NCBI RefSeq assembly: GCF_024494355.1
Contig: NZ_JAKNQY010000006.1
Span: forward strand, 186,001 to 250,000
Length of the DNA stretch: 64,000 nucleotides
Direction: 5' to 3'
From: Pseudomonas sp. Q11
Lineage (GTDB): Bacteria > Pseudomonadota > Gammaproteobacteria > Pseudomonadales > Pseudomonadaceae
Shown here piece after piece: positions 1 through 9,593 of this stretch. Numbering within the stretch: position 1 is the first letter of the stretch; every line of letters starts with the position of its first letter. Under the pieces are notes generated by a model. It saw only the letters and a list, made by a program, of their open reading frames with translations. It had not been told where the DNA came from and searched no databases. The position numbers and the translations under genes were made by a program.

Positions 1-1896
1 GGTGATGCCGATGGTCTCGTTGCCGCCCACGTCCTCGGTGCGGTTGCTGACGATGGTGATGCTTTCGTTGGCACCGACCTTTTCCGTGCGGTCCGCGCCG
101 ATGGTGATGGTCTCGTTGTTGCGCACGTTTTCGGTACGGTTGGCGCCGATGGTGATTTTCTCGTCGCTGCCCACATCTTCGGTGCGGTTCACGCCGATGG
201 AGATGGTTTCGTTGTTGCCGACGGTTTCCTTGCGGTCCACGCCGATTTTGATGGTTTCGTTGTTGTCCACCGTCTCGGTGCGGTCGTGTTTGACGTGCAC
301 GGTTTCGTCGTTGTCGATGGTCTTGCTGCGGTCATGGCCGACCCAGTGGGTCTCGTCGTTCTCGACCTCGATGTCCTGATTCTTCTCGGCATGGATGAAC
401 AGTTGCTCCGCGCCTTTCTTGTCCTCCATGCGGATTTCATTGAAGTTGGCCGGTGAACCGCCCTTGCTTGAACGGCTTTTCACCCCGCTCTGGGTGGCAT
501 TGGCCGGCAACCCGTAGGGCACGGTCTGTTCGGCGTTGTAGACGCGACCGGTGATGATCGGCCGGTCGGGGTCGCCTTCAAGGAAGCTGACGATCACTTC
601 CTGACCGATCCGCGGGATCTGCACGGCTCCCCAGTTTTTGCCAGCCCAGGCCTGGGACACGCGAATCCAGCAGGAGCTGTTTTCGTTGGATTGGTCATGG
701 CGATCCCAATGGAAATGCACCTTGACCCGGCCATACTGGTCGGTCCAGATCTCCTCGCCACTGGGGCCAACCACCACGGCGGTCTGCGGCCCGCGGACAA
801 TGGGCATGGGGGTCAGAGGGAGAGGGCGGAAGGCCTGGCTGGCATCCATGCAGTCCAGCTCGCTGACGAACTGTTCGGCGATGTCCGACTGGCCGCTTTC
901 ATAGACTTCCTGACGGATCTGATAGCGCGCGACCACCACCAGGTATTCGCGATTCTGGTCCGCACGGTCGTAACCCGTCAGCGAGAACAAATGGCCGCAG
1001 CCCAGCCCGCGGGCGCGGCCACGCAACTGCACGCGCTCGAACTGGCTGTGAATGGCTTCGATGCGGGTACGCGCGTAGTGATCGCCGTCGTTGCTCTGCA
1101 GGTACTCACCGGGGTAGTCATAGAGCGGGTGGTCACTGTTGCTGTGGTTGCGTACCACACTGGAACGCACCTCAAGGCTGGCGCGCGGGCGCAGGAAGTC
1201 ATAGTCGTTCAGCGCCAGCGAACCAGGCTGGACTTCCCGCGCCAGTTGCCAGTCGTAGAAATGATCGCGTTCGCGCATTTGCCGATCGGGCGGATAGAAG
1301 GGTACCGAGTCGTAGTCCGCCGGCGCGGAGTGAGCGCCATAGGCGTCGGCCAGCACCAGTACATGACGCTCCTTTTCATGGCGAAAGAAGTAATAGATAC
1401 CTTCCTGTTCCATCAGCCGGCTGACGAAATCGAAACTGCTTTCGCGGTACTGAACGCAATATTCCCATTCGCGGTAGCTGGCGCTGAGGCTGTCTTCGAA
1501 ATCAGAGAAACCGAGGTCGCGAAACACCTGCTTGATGATGTCCGGCACCGTCTTGTTCTGGAAAATCCGACAGTCCGAGGTCCGCGTGAGCAGCCAGAAC
1601 CATGGCCGCAGACTGACCCGATAACCGGCGAACTGGCCGTGGCCGGTCAGTTGCCGACAGCTGCAAACGATGCCATGGAAATAGCGCTTTGCCCCGTTGT
1701 ACAGCTCAAGGGTCAAGCCCATCGGCTTGCCCAGCAACTGATCGAACTTGATCGCCCGGTCTTCGGAGGTAAGGTCCAATTCGTAGTGAAACAACCGCCC
1801 CAGCTCTTCGCTGCCATCCAGGCTCTGCAGCAACAGGACATCGCCGCCGAGGGGACTGTCGACCTGTACCAAACGGTTGTTTTGGGTGATTGCCAT
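1..1896 (-). CDS. vgrG: Type VI secretion tip protein VgrG (3' end cut by window edge)
   Basis: The spike protein of the type VI secretion system, a trimeric phage gp27/gp5-like tip that carries effectors. 632 codons are visible and the frame is still open at base 1. The N-terminal gp27-like part (from MAITQNNRLVQVDSPLG) is followed by the gp5-like OB fold (near QYGRVKVHFHWD and GAVQIPRIGQEV). The C-terminal part, bases 1 to about 340, is a tandem repeat of 16 residues (48 bases) of the type DRTETV..NETI.IG, i.e. two octads, matching the triple-stranded beta-helix needle. The start ATG at 1896 was chosen because the family N-terminus begins there. A downstream effector or adaptor gene would lie outside the window. 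Large open frames on the other strand are shadows. Confidence 0.93.
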   Translation of the reverse strand, partial: MAITQNNRLVQVDSPLGGDVLLLQSLDGSEELGRLFHYELDLTSEDRAIKFDQLLGKPMGLTLELYNGAKRYFHGIVCSCRQLTGHGQFAGYRVSLRPWFWLLTRTSDCRIFQNKTVPDIIKQVFRDLGFSDFEDSLSASYREWEYCVQYRESSFDFVSRLMEQEGIYYFFRHEKERHVLVLADAYGAHSAPADYDSVPFYPPDRQMRERDHFYDWQLAREVQPGSLALNDYDFLRPRASLEVRSSVVRNHSNSDHPLYDYPGEYLQSNDGDHYARTRIEAIHSQFERVQLRGRARGLGCGHLFSLTGYDRADQNREYLVVVARYQIRQEVYESGQSDIAEQFVSELDCMDASQAFRPLPLTPMPIVRGPQTAVVVGPSGEEIWTDQYGRVKVHFHWDRHDQSNENSSCWIRVSQAWAGKNWGAVQIPRIGQEVIVSFLEGDPDRPIITGRVYNAEQTVPYGLPANATQSGVKSRSSKGGSPANFNEIRMEDKKGAEQLFIHAEKNQDIEVENDETHWVGHDRSKTIDNDETVHVKHDRTETVDNNETIKIGVDRKETVGNNETISIGVNRTEDVGSDEKITIGANRTENVRNNETITIGADRTEKVGANESITIVSNRTEDVGGNETIGIT

Positions 1897-2181
1897 CTAC
1901 GGCTTCCTTGGCTCGTGTTCGGGCATCAGTTGGCTGTAAGGAGTGCGGCGGCGTACTCAAGGTCGTCACCACAGGGGGCAGCAGAGGGCGTTGTGTCGAA
2001 CAATCGGTTTACATTCACCACAGAGGTGATCTCCATATCGGCGCTGCGATCTGCACTGAGTCAGAGCGGACGTATGATTAGATCCGTCTCTCTGACAATA
2101 GCACATGGGTCGGGAGGCAATCGCCGGAGGGCGGACGGTTAGCCTCGAAGCCTTCCTTGGCAAGACGTGGCGGTCTGCAAA
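1897..2181. other. Intergenic region upstream of vgrG
   Basis: 285 bases between the vgrG start and the end of the RND pump gene. It must hold the vgrG promoter. I see no clear sigma-54 element, hairpin or small gene. Confidence 0.5.
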
Positions 2182-5100
2182 TCATGCAGAGTGCCCCGGG
2201 TTGGCGACAGGCTGAGCTTTTTTCCGATGGCGCAGGTTATCGAGTGCCACGAACACCACCGGCGTCGTCAGCAATGTCAGCACCTGGCTGAGCATCAAGC
2301 CACCGACAATTGCGACCCCGAGCGGTTCGCGCAACTCGGCCCCCGTGCCAAAGGCCATCATCAAGGGCACGGCACCGAGCAGGGCGGCCAGAGTGGTCAT
2401 GAGAATCGGCCGAAAACGCGCCAGGCACGCCTGATGGATGGCGTCGCGAGCGGACAGGTTGCGTTCGCGCTGTGCGTGGATGGCGAAGTCGATCAGCAGA
2501 ATACCGTTTTTCTTGACGATGCCGATCAGCAGGATCAGGCCGATCAGTGCCATGATCGAAAAGTCCAATTGCCAGGCCCACAACAACAGAATCGCGCCAA
2601 TGCAGGCTGACGGCAGGGTTGAAAGGATGGTCAGTGGGTGCACCAGGCTCTCATAAAGCACACCCAGGATGATGTAGACGGCCACCAATGCGGCCAGGAT
2701 CAAAAACGGTTGGCTGGCCAGGGACGACTGGAATGCCTGGGCAGAGCCCTGGAAGGTCCCGTTCACTGACGTCGGCATGCCGATCTCGCGTTCGATGTCC
2801 TGAAGTGCCGTCACCGCCTGCCCGAGTGCAACTCCGGGGGCGAGGTTGAAAGACAGATTTGCGGCCGGCAGCATGCCGTTGTGGTTGATCACCACAGGGC
2901 CGCTCGCCGGCGGCTCGATCCGCGCAAACGTGAGGAGTGGCACCATCTGCCCGGTCAGCGGCGAACGCAGGTGGAAGTAACTGAGGCTTTCGGCATTGCC
3001 GCGCTGTGCCGTGCTCAGTTCGAGTATCACTTGGTATTGGTTGACCTCGGTCTGGTACTCGCTTATCTGCCGTTGCCCGAAGGCATCGTACAGCGCGTTG
3101 TCCAGGTCTTGGGCGGTGAAGCCATAGCGTGCGGCCTCGTCGCGATCCAGGGTGATTCGGGTGATGTTGGCATCCAGTTGCAGGTCATGGGAAGCATCAC
3201 GGAACAGCGGGTTGGCCCGCAGCCGATCGGTCAGCGCGGTGGCCCAGGTCGCCAGCTCGGCACTGCTCTGCGCACGCAACACGTATTGATATTGCGCGCG
3301 GGGCTGGCCGGCACTGAGGTTGATGTCCTGCACGGCGCGCAGAAACACCTGGATGCCAGGCACCTGCGCCAGTTGCGGGCGCAACCGGTCGATGACCTGA
3401 CTGACCGTCTCGTCGCGCTCCCCCGGGTCGTTCAACACCAGCCAGACCCGACCATTGCCGATCGAGTCGGTGATGGTGCCACCGATGGCGTGGTTATAAC
3501 TGATGACCGCCGGAACCTTGCTGAAAATCGCTTCCAGTTGTTTGTGTTTCTCGACCATCTCCTCATAGGGGATGTCGGCGGAGGCCTGGGTAAATCCCTG
3601 GACGAAGGCCGTGTCCTGCAACGGAAAGAAGCCTTTGGGAATCATGATGAAACTGGCCACGCTGAGGACCACGGTTGCAAAAAACACGCCCAGCATGATT
3701 CGCTGATGACCAAGCGTCCAGGTCAATGTGCGATCGTAGAGTTTTAGCAAACCGGCGAAGAAGTCTTTGTCCGATTCGACACGATGGCCGGGCGCCTTCA
3801 TGAAAAGGGACGCGAGCGTCGGGGCCAGGGTCAGGCAGACCACGACCGAAATCATAATGGCGGCCACGGAAGTCAGGGCAAACTCGCGGAACAAACGACC
3901 GATCACGCCACCCATGAAGAGCAGGGGGATGAAGGCGGCAATCAGCGACACACTGATGGACACCACCGTAAAGCCGATTTCACTGATGCCCTTGAGCGCC
4001 GCTGTGCGTTTGTCCTCACCCAGCTCCAGGTGTCGGTGGATGTTTTCGATCACTACGATCGCATCATCGACGATGAAACCGACCGCGATGACAATCGCCA
4101 CCAGCGTCAGGTTGTTCAGGCTGAAACCGGCCAGGTACATCACCGCGCATGTCGACACCAACGATACCCCCAGCACAGTGGTGACGATCAGCGTGGCTGA
4201 CAGTTGTCGCAGGAACAACGCCATGACGCCGATTACCAGAATGATCGCGATGCCCAGCGTCAACTCCACCTCATGCAAGGAGGAGCGGATGGTGCGGGTC
4301 CGATCGTTCAACACCTCGACCGTCATGTCTGCTGGCAAGGACGCCTTGAGATGGGGGAGGGCTGCCTGAATACGATCGACGGTGGCGACGATGTTGGCCC
4401 CCGGCTGTCGCCGGATCACGAGGACGACGCCCGATTGGCCATTGGGCCAGCTTTGCGTGTAGTCATCCTCGGAGCCCAACGTGACCCGTGCCAGATCCCG
4501 TACCCGCACCGCCGAGCCGTTGCGGTAGGTGACAATGACATTGTCATATTCGTGGGGTTCGAAGAGCTGATCGTTGACTTCCAGATGGGAGACTCGGTGT
4601 TTACCGAACAAAGCCCCCTTGGGCAGATTGACGCTGGCGCTCTGCACTGCGGTGCGGATGTCTGCCAAGGTCACACCGGCGGCCGCGAGAACCTCTGGAC
4701 GGGCCTGGATACGGATCGCCGGGCGGCGTTCGCCCACTACGTTGATCAGGCCAACCCCCGTCAGTTGACTGAGTTGGCGAGAGAGCACGGTATCGGCCAG
4801 ATCACTGACTTGCATCAGCGACAAGTTAGCGGAGTAAGCGCTGAGAATCAGGATCGGACTGTCGGCAGGATTGACCTTGCGCCATACCGGCAGGCTAGGC
4901 ATGTCGCTGGGCAAACGCGCCGACGCATTATTGATTGCCGCCTGGACTTCCTGCGCGGCCGCGTCGATATTTTTGTCCAGCGCGAACTGCAGCGTCAGCG
5001 TCAGCGTGCTCAACGAACTGGCCGAGGTCATCTCGGTAATGCCGGGTATCGAGCTCAGTTCGACTTCCAGCGGCGTCGCTACCGAGGAGGCCATGGTCTG

Positions 5101-5277
5101 GGCACTGGCTCCCGGCAGTGTCGCGGTGATCTGGATCGTCGGAAAATCGGCTTCCGGCAGCGGTGCGATGGACAAACGGGGGTAGGCGATCACCCCGAGC
5201 AATACCAGAGCAAAACTCAACAAAATAGTGCCGATGGGGTGATCCATACACCAGGCGTAGACATTGCGGCCGGCCAT
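2182..5277 (-). CDS. RND multidrug efflux inner-membrane transporter (MdtC/MuxC-like)
   Basis: A proton-driven efflux pump subunit of the HAE1 family, 1031 aa, the usual length. The N-terminus has the typical first membrane segment followed by the porter-domain motif PGASAQTMASSVATPLE. The central IVVIENIHRHLE stretch is the conserved membrane-segment signature with the proton-relay Asp (GFIVDDAIVVIEN), and the C-terminal half repeats the layout. Its start overlaps the adaptor stop codon by one base (TGATG), so the two are translationally coupled. Sequence style (MDHPIGTILLSFALVLLGVIAY) is closest to MdtB/MdtC or MuxB/MuxC. Those systems usually have two RND subunits and an outer membrane channel; only one RND gene and no channel gene is present, so it must borrow an OprM/TolC-type channel. 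The substrate is not readable from sequence. Confidence 0.93.
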   Translation of the reverse strand: MAGRNVYAWCMDHPIGTILLSFALVLLGVIAYPRLSIAPLPEADFPTIQITATLPGASAQTMASSVATPLEVELSSIPGITEMTSASSLSTLTLTLQFALDKNIDAAAQEVQAAINNASARLPSDMPSLPVWRKVNPADSPILILSAYSANLSLMQVSDLADTVLSRQLSQLTGVGLINVVGERRPAIRIQARPEVLAAAGVTLADIRTAVQSASVNLPKGALFGKHRVSHLEVNDQLFEPHEYDNVIVTYRNGSAVRVRDLARVTLGSEDDYTQSWPNGQSGVVLVIRRQPGANIVATVDRIQAALPHLKASLPADMTVEVLNDRTRTIRSSLHEVELTLGIAIILVIGVMALFLRQLSATLIVTTVLGVSLVSTCAVMYLAGFSLNNLTLVAIVIAVGFIVDDAIVVIENIHRHLELGEDKRTAALKGISEIGFTVVSISVSLIAAFIPLLFMGGVIGRLFREFALTSVAAIMISVVVCLTLAPTLASLFMKAPGHRVESDKDFFAGLLKLYDRTLTWTLGHQRIMLGVFFATVVLSVASFIMIPKGFFPLQDTAFVQGFTQASADIPYEEMVEKHKQLEAIFSKVPAVISYNHAIGGTITDSIGNGRVWLVLNDPGERDETVSQVIDRLRPQLAQVPGIQVFLRAVQDINLSAGQPRAQYQYVLRAQSSAELATWATALTDRLRANPLFRDASHDLQLDANITRITLDRDEAARYGFTAQDLDNALYDAFGQRQISEYQTEVNQYQVILELSTAQRGNAESLSYFHLRSPLTGQMVPLLTFARIEPPASGPVVINHNGMLPAANLSFNLAPGVALGQAVTALQDIEREIGMPTSVNGTFQGSAQAFQSSLASQPFLILAALVAVYIILGVLYESLVHPLTILSTLPSACIGAILLLWAWQLDFSIMALIGLILLIGIVKKNGILLIDFAIHAQRERNLSARDAIHQACLARFRPILMTTLAALLGAVPLMMAFGTGAELREPLGVAIVGGLMLSQVLTLLTTPVVFVALDNLRHRKKAQPVANPGHSA

Positions 5278-6458
5278 CAGAAAGCACTTTCGCTGGCGAC
5301 CGAGGAGGGTGCTGTATCGCGACCATCAAGCATGTGCACCTGCGTGCCCGGACGCAGCCGTGAATAGCCGTCGTCAACGATCCGGTCGCCGGCTTCAACG
5401 CCTTCGACCACCGCAATGTCAGCGTCGGCGTAGGTGACCGTCACTGGCTGAGGAGAAGCCTTGCCGTCTCTGACGCGCCAGACGAACGTATTTTGCGCGC
5501 CCTGTCGCAGAGCACGCTGCGGCACCACCATGGCCTCGCGCAGTATCGCGGCCTGCACAGTGATCACCACCGATTGATCCGGCCATAGGCGTCCCTGGGC
5601 GTTAGCAAAGTCGCCTTTGATCCGCACCGTCCCAGTGGCGTCGGAAACCCGGTTATCGATCAGGCTCAGGCTTCCCTCGCTCAAAAGTTCGCCGCCGTCG
5701 CCCGAGTACGCGCGAAGGATCACCGGCGCTTGCCCTGCGCCGGCAACCAGCGTACGCAACTGCGGCAGGAGCGCCTGGGGAAGCGCGGCCTCGATGCTGA
5801 TCGGGTCCAGCTGCACCACTGAAAACAAGGCTTGCGTATCACTGGCCCGGACATAGCTGCCTTCATGAACGTTACGGATGCCGATCCGACCATCAGTAGG
5901 GGACAAGATCCGGGTATGGGACAACTGCACCTGATTGGCGGTGACGGTCGCTTGCTGGCTCTGCACCGTTGCGCGCAATTGAGCAACCATTGCTTCTTGC
6001 TGGTCGAGGGTTTGCGCCGATATAGCCTGGGTCGTGGCCAGCACACGGTAACGCTTGAGATCAAGGCTCGCCGAAGCCAACTGAGCTTGAGCCACTGACG
6101 TTTGTGCCTTGGCGTGCTCCAGAGCGGCAATGATGGCGCGATCATCGATACGTGCCAGGAGATCTCCGCGCTTGACGACCTGACCTTCTTTGACCGGCAA
6201 TTCCAGCAGAAAGCCGTCAAGCTGGGAGCGGATTTCGACGCTGTGCAGAGAGCGTACGTTACCTATCGCGTGGATGAGTACAGGCACGTCGCGGTGGCGC
6301 ATTTCGATCGTACTGACCGGAACCGTAGGCGGGGCGGTTGTCACAGCAGCCACCGACTCTCGCGACCACAACCACCAAGTTGCGCCACCCATGATCAACA
6401 AGCTGCCAAGTGTCAGCGACACACTGAAAACGGTACGGGGGATCTTCGATTGCAACAT
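5277..6458 (-). CDS. RND efflux periplasmic adaptor (membrane fusion protein, MdtA-like)
   Basis: 393 aa. It links the RND pump encoded just downstream to an outer membrane channel. An N-terminal membrane anchor (VSLTLGSLLIMGGATWWLW) is followed by the biotinyl-lipoyl half motif (IRSQLDGFLLELPVKEGQVV), a coiled-coil hairpin rich in Ala/Gln, the second lipoyl half (ILSPTDGRIGIRNVHEG) and beta-barrel regions. A GTG codon 33 bases further upstream would also be in frame, but the ATG at 6458 has an AGGGAAG ribosome site 9 bases ahead, so it is preferred. Same operon as the pump. Confidence 0.9.
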   Translation of the reverse strand: MLQSKIPRTVFSVSLTLGSLLIMGGATWWLWSRESVAAVTTAPPTVPVSTIEMRHRDVPVLIHAIGNVRSLHSVEIRSQLDGFLLELPVKEGQVVKRGDLLARIDDRAIIAALEHAKAQTSVAQAQLASASLDLKRYRVLATTQAISAQTLDQQEAMVAQLRATVQSQQATVTANQVQLSHTRILSPTDGRIGIRNVHEGSYVRASDTQALFSVVQLDPISIEAALPQALLPQLRTLVAGAGQAPVILRAYSGDGGELLSEGSLSLIDNRVSDATGTVRIKGDFANAQGRLWPDQSVVITVQAAILREAMVVPQRALRQGAQNTFVWRVRDGKASPQPVTVTYADADIAVVEGVEAGDRIVDDGYSRLRPGTQVHMLDGRDTAPSSVASESAF

Positions 6459-6501
6459 GACGACAACTTCCCTGCGCAGTTTAAAGTTCACGACATCGCG
6501 A

Positions 6502-7731
6502 TCAATCCATGGCCAGTTCGGACCGAGGATTTAAGCGGTTGCTGTCATTTGCAGCGCCACCGCCAATGCCGGGGGCGCCGGGATGCTCTTGAGCCCCGGC
6601 CTCCAGCACCTGCGCCATAACCTCAGATTGCCAGGCGAAGTACGGGTTGTAGGTCAACCGTGCGTGGACTTTGCCGGGCTCACGATACCCCCAGTCCGAA
6701 TACCAGACCGGGCCACCGGCCTGGCATTGCTGGTACGCCATGTCGCTCTGGCCGTTCCAGCACAGGCGCTGGTTACCTTGGCGACCATATTGCGGATTGT
6801 CAGGGGAGAACAGCACGCCCATATGGGAAAACTGACTGATGTGCTCGGCCGGCATCTGGTCGCTGCGCACCAGCAGGCGTGGACTTTGCAGTTCGTTGGC
6901 GAGATTGCCGTACCAGATCATCCGCGACGCCGGGTTGGGGAAGCGCCGATGGAAGGCGTCCCGGACAAACGCCACATCCACCACCGAGTCGTGGGCGGCG
7001 CTGACCACCAGTACAGGGCGGTCGAACTCCTGCGCTGCCAGCTTGCTGCGCACGGCGGTACTGCTCAGGTAAAACTGGGCGAAGCCATTGGTCGGCACAT
7101 TCTGGTAGCGCAGTGACGTCTGCTGCGGGGCCGTGCTGGACGGCTGCCGTAGCCACGGCTTGACCTTTGCCAGCCACGGCAACACCCAATCAAACGCAAC
7201 ATTGGACTTGAACGCCGGGGAAAACAGCAGCAGCCCGGCGATCGACTGATCGTCCATGGCGTAAGCCACAACCAGGTTGGCACCGGTGGAGAAGCCACCC
7301 AGATAGACCTGGCCGACATCCTTGCGCAGCAGCGTCACCTGTTGTTCCACGGTTCGACGCCAATCATTGATGTCAACGTCGAGCATATCGGCCGGCCGCG
7401 TGCCGTGTCCGGGCAGCAGCACGGTGCGTACCCGATATCCTTGGCTGGCCAGTTGTGTCGCGATATCTACGAATGAGCCGGGCGAATCGCCAAGGCCGTG
7501 AACCAGAAGAACGCCTCTACCATTGGGTTGCACGGGCACCCACTCACGGGGAGCGTTCCAGGCCAGTTCCAAGGTGTGGTCGGGATTCTGAAACTGCCGA
7601 TTGCGCTCAATCTGTGCCAGGGTTTGCAAGCGGTAGTCGCCGAAGCTGACCGGCATCGGCGGGGCGGCCTCGACCGGCGCGCGCGCGCAACCGGTAAGGC
7701 CGATCATCAAGAGCGCGTAGAGTGCTTTCAT
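6502..7731 (-). CDS. Alpha/beta-hydrolase lipoprotein
   Basis: A serine hydrolase anchored to a membrane as a lipoprotein, 409 aa. The first residues MKALYALLMIGLTGC form a lipoprotein signal with the lipobox Cys at about 15. The HGLGDS oxyanion motif (79-84), the nucleophile elbow GFSTG with Ser148, an Asp in SAAHDSVVD and a His in SQFSHMG make up a plausible triad. It resembles carboxylesterase/monoacylglycerol-lipase folds (GHGTRPADM is typical). The frame is open further upstream, but ATG 7731 follows CAGGAAAA and gives the signal peptide. It lies 43 bases upstream of the efflux adaptor and may be co-transcribed. Substrate unknown. Confidence 0.85.
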   Translation of the reverse strand: MKALYALLMIGLTGCARAPVEAAPPMPVSFGDYRLQTLAQIERNRQFQNPDHTLELAWNAPREWVPVQPNGRGVLLVHGLGDSPGSFVDIATQLASQGYRVRTVLLPGHGTRPADMLDVDINDWRRTVEQQVTLLRKDVGQVYLGGFSTGANLVVAYAMDDQSIAGLLLFSPAFKSNVAFDWVLPWLAKVKPWLRQPSSTAPQQTSLRYQNVPTNGFAQFYLSSTAVRSKLAAQEFDRPVLVVSAAHDSVVDVAFVRDAFHRRFPNPASRMIWYGNLANELQSPRLLVRSDQMPAEHISQFSHMGVLFSPDNPQYGRQGNQRLCWNGQSDMAYQQCQAGGPVWYSDWGYREPGKVHARLTYNPYFAWQSEVMAQVLEAGAQEHPGAPGIGGGAANDSNRLNPRSELAMD

Positions 7732-7795
7732 CGGTTTTCCTGTGCGTCCATGTTGATATTCCATCAAAAACGAAAGATGTACCCCGCAGGCGGTG

Positions 7796-8554
7796 TCATC
7801 GATATACCGCTCTTTCGAGCAATTGGCTTCTGAACGGGAAGTGGCCGGGACGGGCGCCCGTGGCGTTGCAAATCGCATTGCACAAAGCCCGGACGACAGG
7901 CACGTAAATAAGCTGGCTGGGCTGGCGGGCCTCAAGGGTCTGGGTGGGATTGATCAGGTACACCGCGATTTGCCTCGGCAGCAACGAGAGGAGTGGCCAG
8001 TTGGTGCAACTGTCATCTACCGGGCTCGGATTGTCCGTGGGGGAGCCATTGTCACAGGACGTCACGAACGCCACCCCCATCAGGCAGGCGCCTTTAAGCT
8101 GCGAGCGCAGGCGACCAGGGTTCTCTACAAGCCCCAAGTCCGCGACAACCACCACGTCATGAACGCTCACGCGACCCTCGTCACTCACCTCGACGTCGAG
8201 CACGACTGCCACGCAGGTCTGCGAGTCGTAGTGTGCGGCGATGCCCTGCGCTCGGCCACGTTCTGGGGGTTTGCCCCAATGCCCCTTCGTGGCCGCTTCG
8301 GCGATGACGTTGCGCATTCGATGGGCATCGAAACTTGATGGCTGCCCAGGGTCGTCGTTCACCGTTGATGCCGAATCAATCAGGGAAAGCAGGTAGTCCC
8401 TCTGATCCAGCTTGCAGTCTCGCAGCTGCGCGGCCACCAATCGCTGTTCGGCGAACACACAGAGCAGCAGGTCTTTTCTATCCAGATTGCTGTCAAGCGT
8501 CGATTGCCAGGTGAATTGATTAAGAGCGCTGTCGTGGGTATCAGGATGGCTCAT
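7796..8554 (-). CDS. C-terminal remnant of isoquinoline 1-oxidoreductase-type molybdenum hydroxylase large subunit
   Basis: 252 aa, against 700 or more for the family. Residues from about 75 onward match the end of xanthine-oxidase-family large subunits of the IorB type: RMRNVIAEAA...WGK, then RGRGIAAH-like text (GRAQGIAAHYDS), VVLDVEVSDEGRVSVHDVVV, VENPGRLRSQLKG and a final PVVRALCNAICNATGARP. The molybdopterin-binding body is absent. The place where the catalytic Glu of the GVGEP loop should stand reads EARQPSQ, so the Glu is replaced. The first 70 residues are unfamiliar. A good ribosome site (GAGGAG) precedes ATG 8554, so it may still be translated. Probably a decayed gene; a short non-catalytic protein is the alternative. 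Confidence 0.6.
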   Translation of the reverse strand: MSHPDTHDSALNQFTWQSTLDSNLDRKDLLLCVFAEQRLVAAQLRDCKLDQRDYLLSLIDSASTVNDDPGQPSSFDAHRMRNVIAEAATKGHWGKPPERGRAQGIAAHYDSQTCVAVVLDVEVSDEGRVSVHDVVVVADLGLVENPGRLRSQLKGACLMGVAFVTSCDNGSPTDNPSPVDDSCTNWPLLSLLPRQIAVYLINPTQTLEARQPSQLIYVPVVRALCNAICNATGARPGHFPFRSQLLERAVYR

Positions 8555-8874
8555 TTGCGTTTCTCCTCGCGGCTGACATCGCAGGACCAATCATGGAGTT
8601 ACTTTAGGTGGGCGGAACTGACGTCAGGGTGACTGGTGGCTGACAGGAACATGTCAAACGCGGATCCCGCCAAATGTGAAGGAAAGTCGCTAGACCCTGG
8701 TCAGACAGATCGTCTCAGATAGGCGAACTGGAGCGAGAAGGGCGTATGGAAGTCGTTATCCAGGCGCTGGCTGGGAGCAAATAGCCCAGGCCCTTGACCT
8801 CCTTGATAGCGCATACTTAAAGCTGGATGAATAGTGGCAGGATGCCAACGAGCCTGACCAAACGGGGAGTTAAT
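8555..8874. other. Intergenic region between divergent genes
   Basis: 320 bases. I see no hairpin or RNA gene. About 8735-8842 a short open stretch ending in ALDLLDSAYLKLDE could be a gene relic, but I cannot assign it. Confidence 0.3.
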
Positions 8875-9453
8875 GTGAGTGAGGTTGCTGCAATAAGGAA
8901 TTTAGTCATGCAGTCGGCGAGAACATTGGAGGCGGCAGTTAAGCATCACTGGCCAGTGGTCAATCCTGAGCGCAATGGACTTCAGGAGTCGAATCTGACG
9001 ATCCATTTCGCGGCTCGCGCGTTGCAGGAAGGTTTGCATGTTTACCCCGAGGCCTCGAATCACAACACAGTCGAGGGGCATAGTCGCGTTGATTTGCTAG
9101 TAAAGGGCAGTCTTGCAGGTACTGAGCTCACTATTTTGGTTGAGTCCAAAAAACTGTTTTCAGCGGGCAAGGCTGCGGAGATGCATGCGGACTACTGGAA
9201 AATGTGCGAGTTCGTATATGCGAGAACTCAAGACGCGAACCTGGAACAGAAAATACACGCCCTGAGATTCGGGCTTCTACTGGCCGTTACCGCCAGCGTT
9301 CAAAACAAAGATTGGTGGATTGAACCCTATCCTTATGATGGAAAGTCTTGGGACGCGTTGGCCGGAGTACTGGCCAAGGCGTGCGATAAGGGGAGTTACG
9401 AAATAGCAGGGTTGTATCCGCAACACATTCTTTACGCCGTATTCCAACTGTGA
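8875..9453 (+). CDS. Unknown protein with possible PD-(D/E)XK nuclease-like core
   Basis: 192 aa from a GTG start at 8875, which has GGGGAG six bases ahead; an ATG 48 bases upstream has no ribosome site. I do not recognise the family. Around residues 69-92 the pattern HSRVDLLV...ILVESKK gives Asp73 followed by Glu90-x-Lys92 on two beta strands, the arrangement of the PD-(D/E)XK nuclease fold. An upstream helix carries Glu38. This would fit a defence-type or repair-type nuclease domain, but many proteins with this core are not nucleases. Its base composition is more AT-rich than its neighbours, and it sits alone just upstream of the dif site, which suggests acquisition. Confidence 0.6.
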   Translation: MSEVAAIRNLVMQSARTLEAAVKHHWPVVNPERNGLQESNLTIHFAARALQEGLHVYPEASNHNTVEGHSRVDLLVKGSLAGTELTILVESKKLFSAGKAAEMHADYWKMCEFVYARTQDANLEQKIHALRFGLLLAVTASVQNKDWWIEPYPYDGKSWDALAGVLAKACDKGSYEIAGLYPQHILYAVFQL

Positions 9454-9593
9454 AGTTTGCGTAGGAAGGGTGTTTGCCAGGCAGAGGTGAGAATTTGCGC
9501 CAATCAGCCTGAACCGGCTATGTGGGCAAGGAAAGCGTTTTAATCTCTACTGACGGCCGATGGGGGCTATGAGTAAACGCTTCTACACATCAT

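Noticed and set aside
1..340. 48-base tandem repeats as a possible CRISPR or satellite
   Set aside because: They code in frame for the 16-residue repeats of the VgrG needle and have no spacers.
691..2142. Open frame of 483 codons on the plus strand
   Set aside because: It is antisense to vgrG, whose protein is unmistakable; the reading has no family features.
4204..5367. Open frame of 387 codons on the plus strand
   Set aside because: Antisense shadow of the RND transporter gene.
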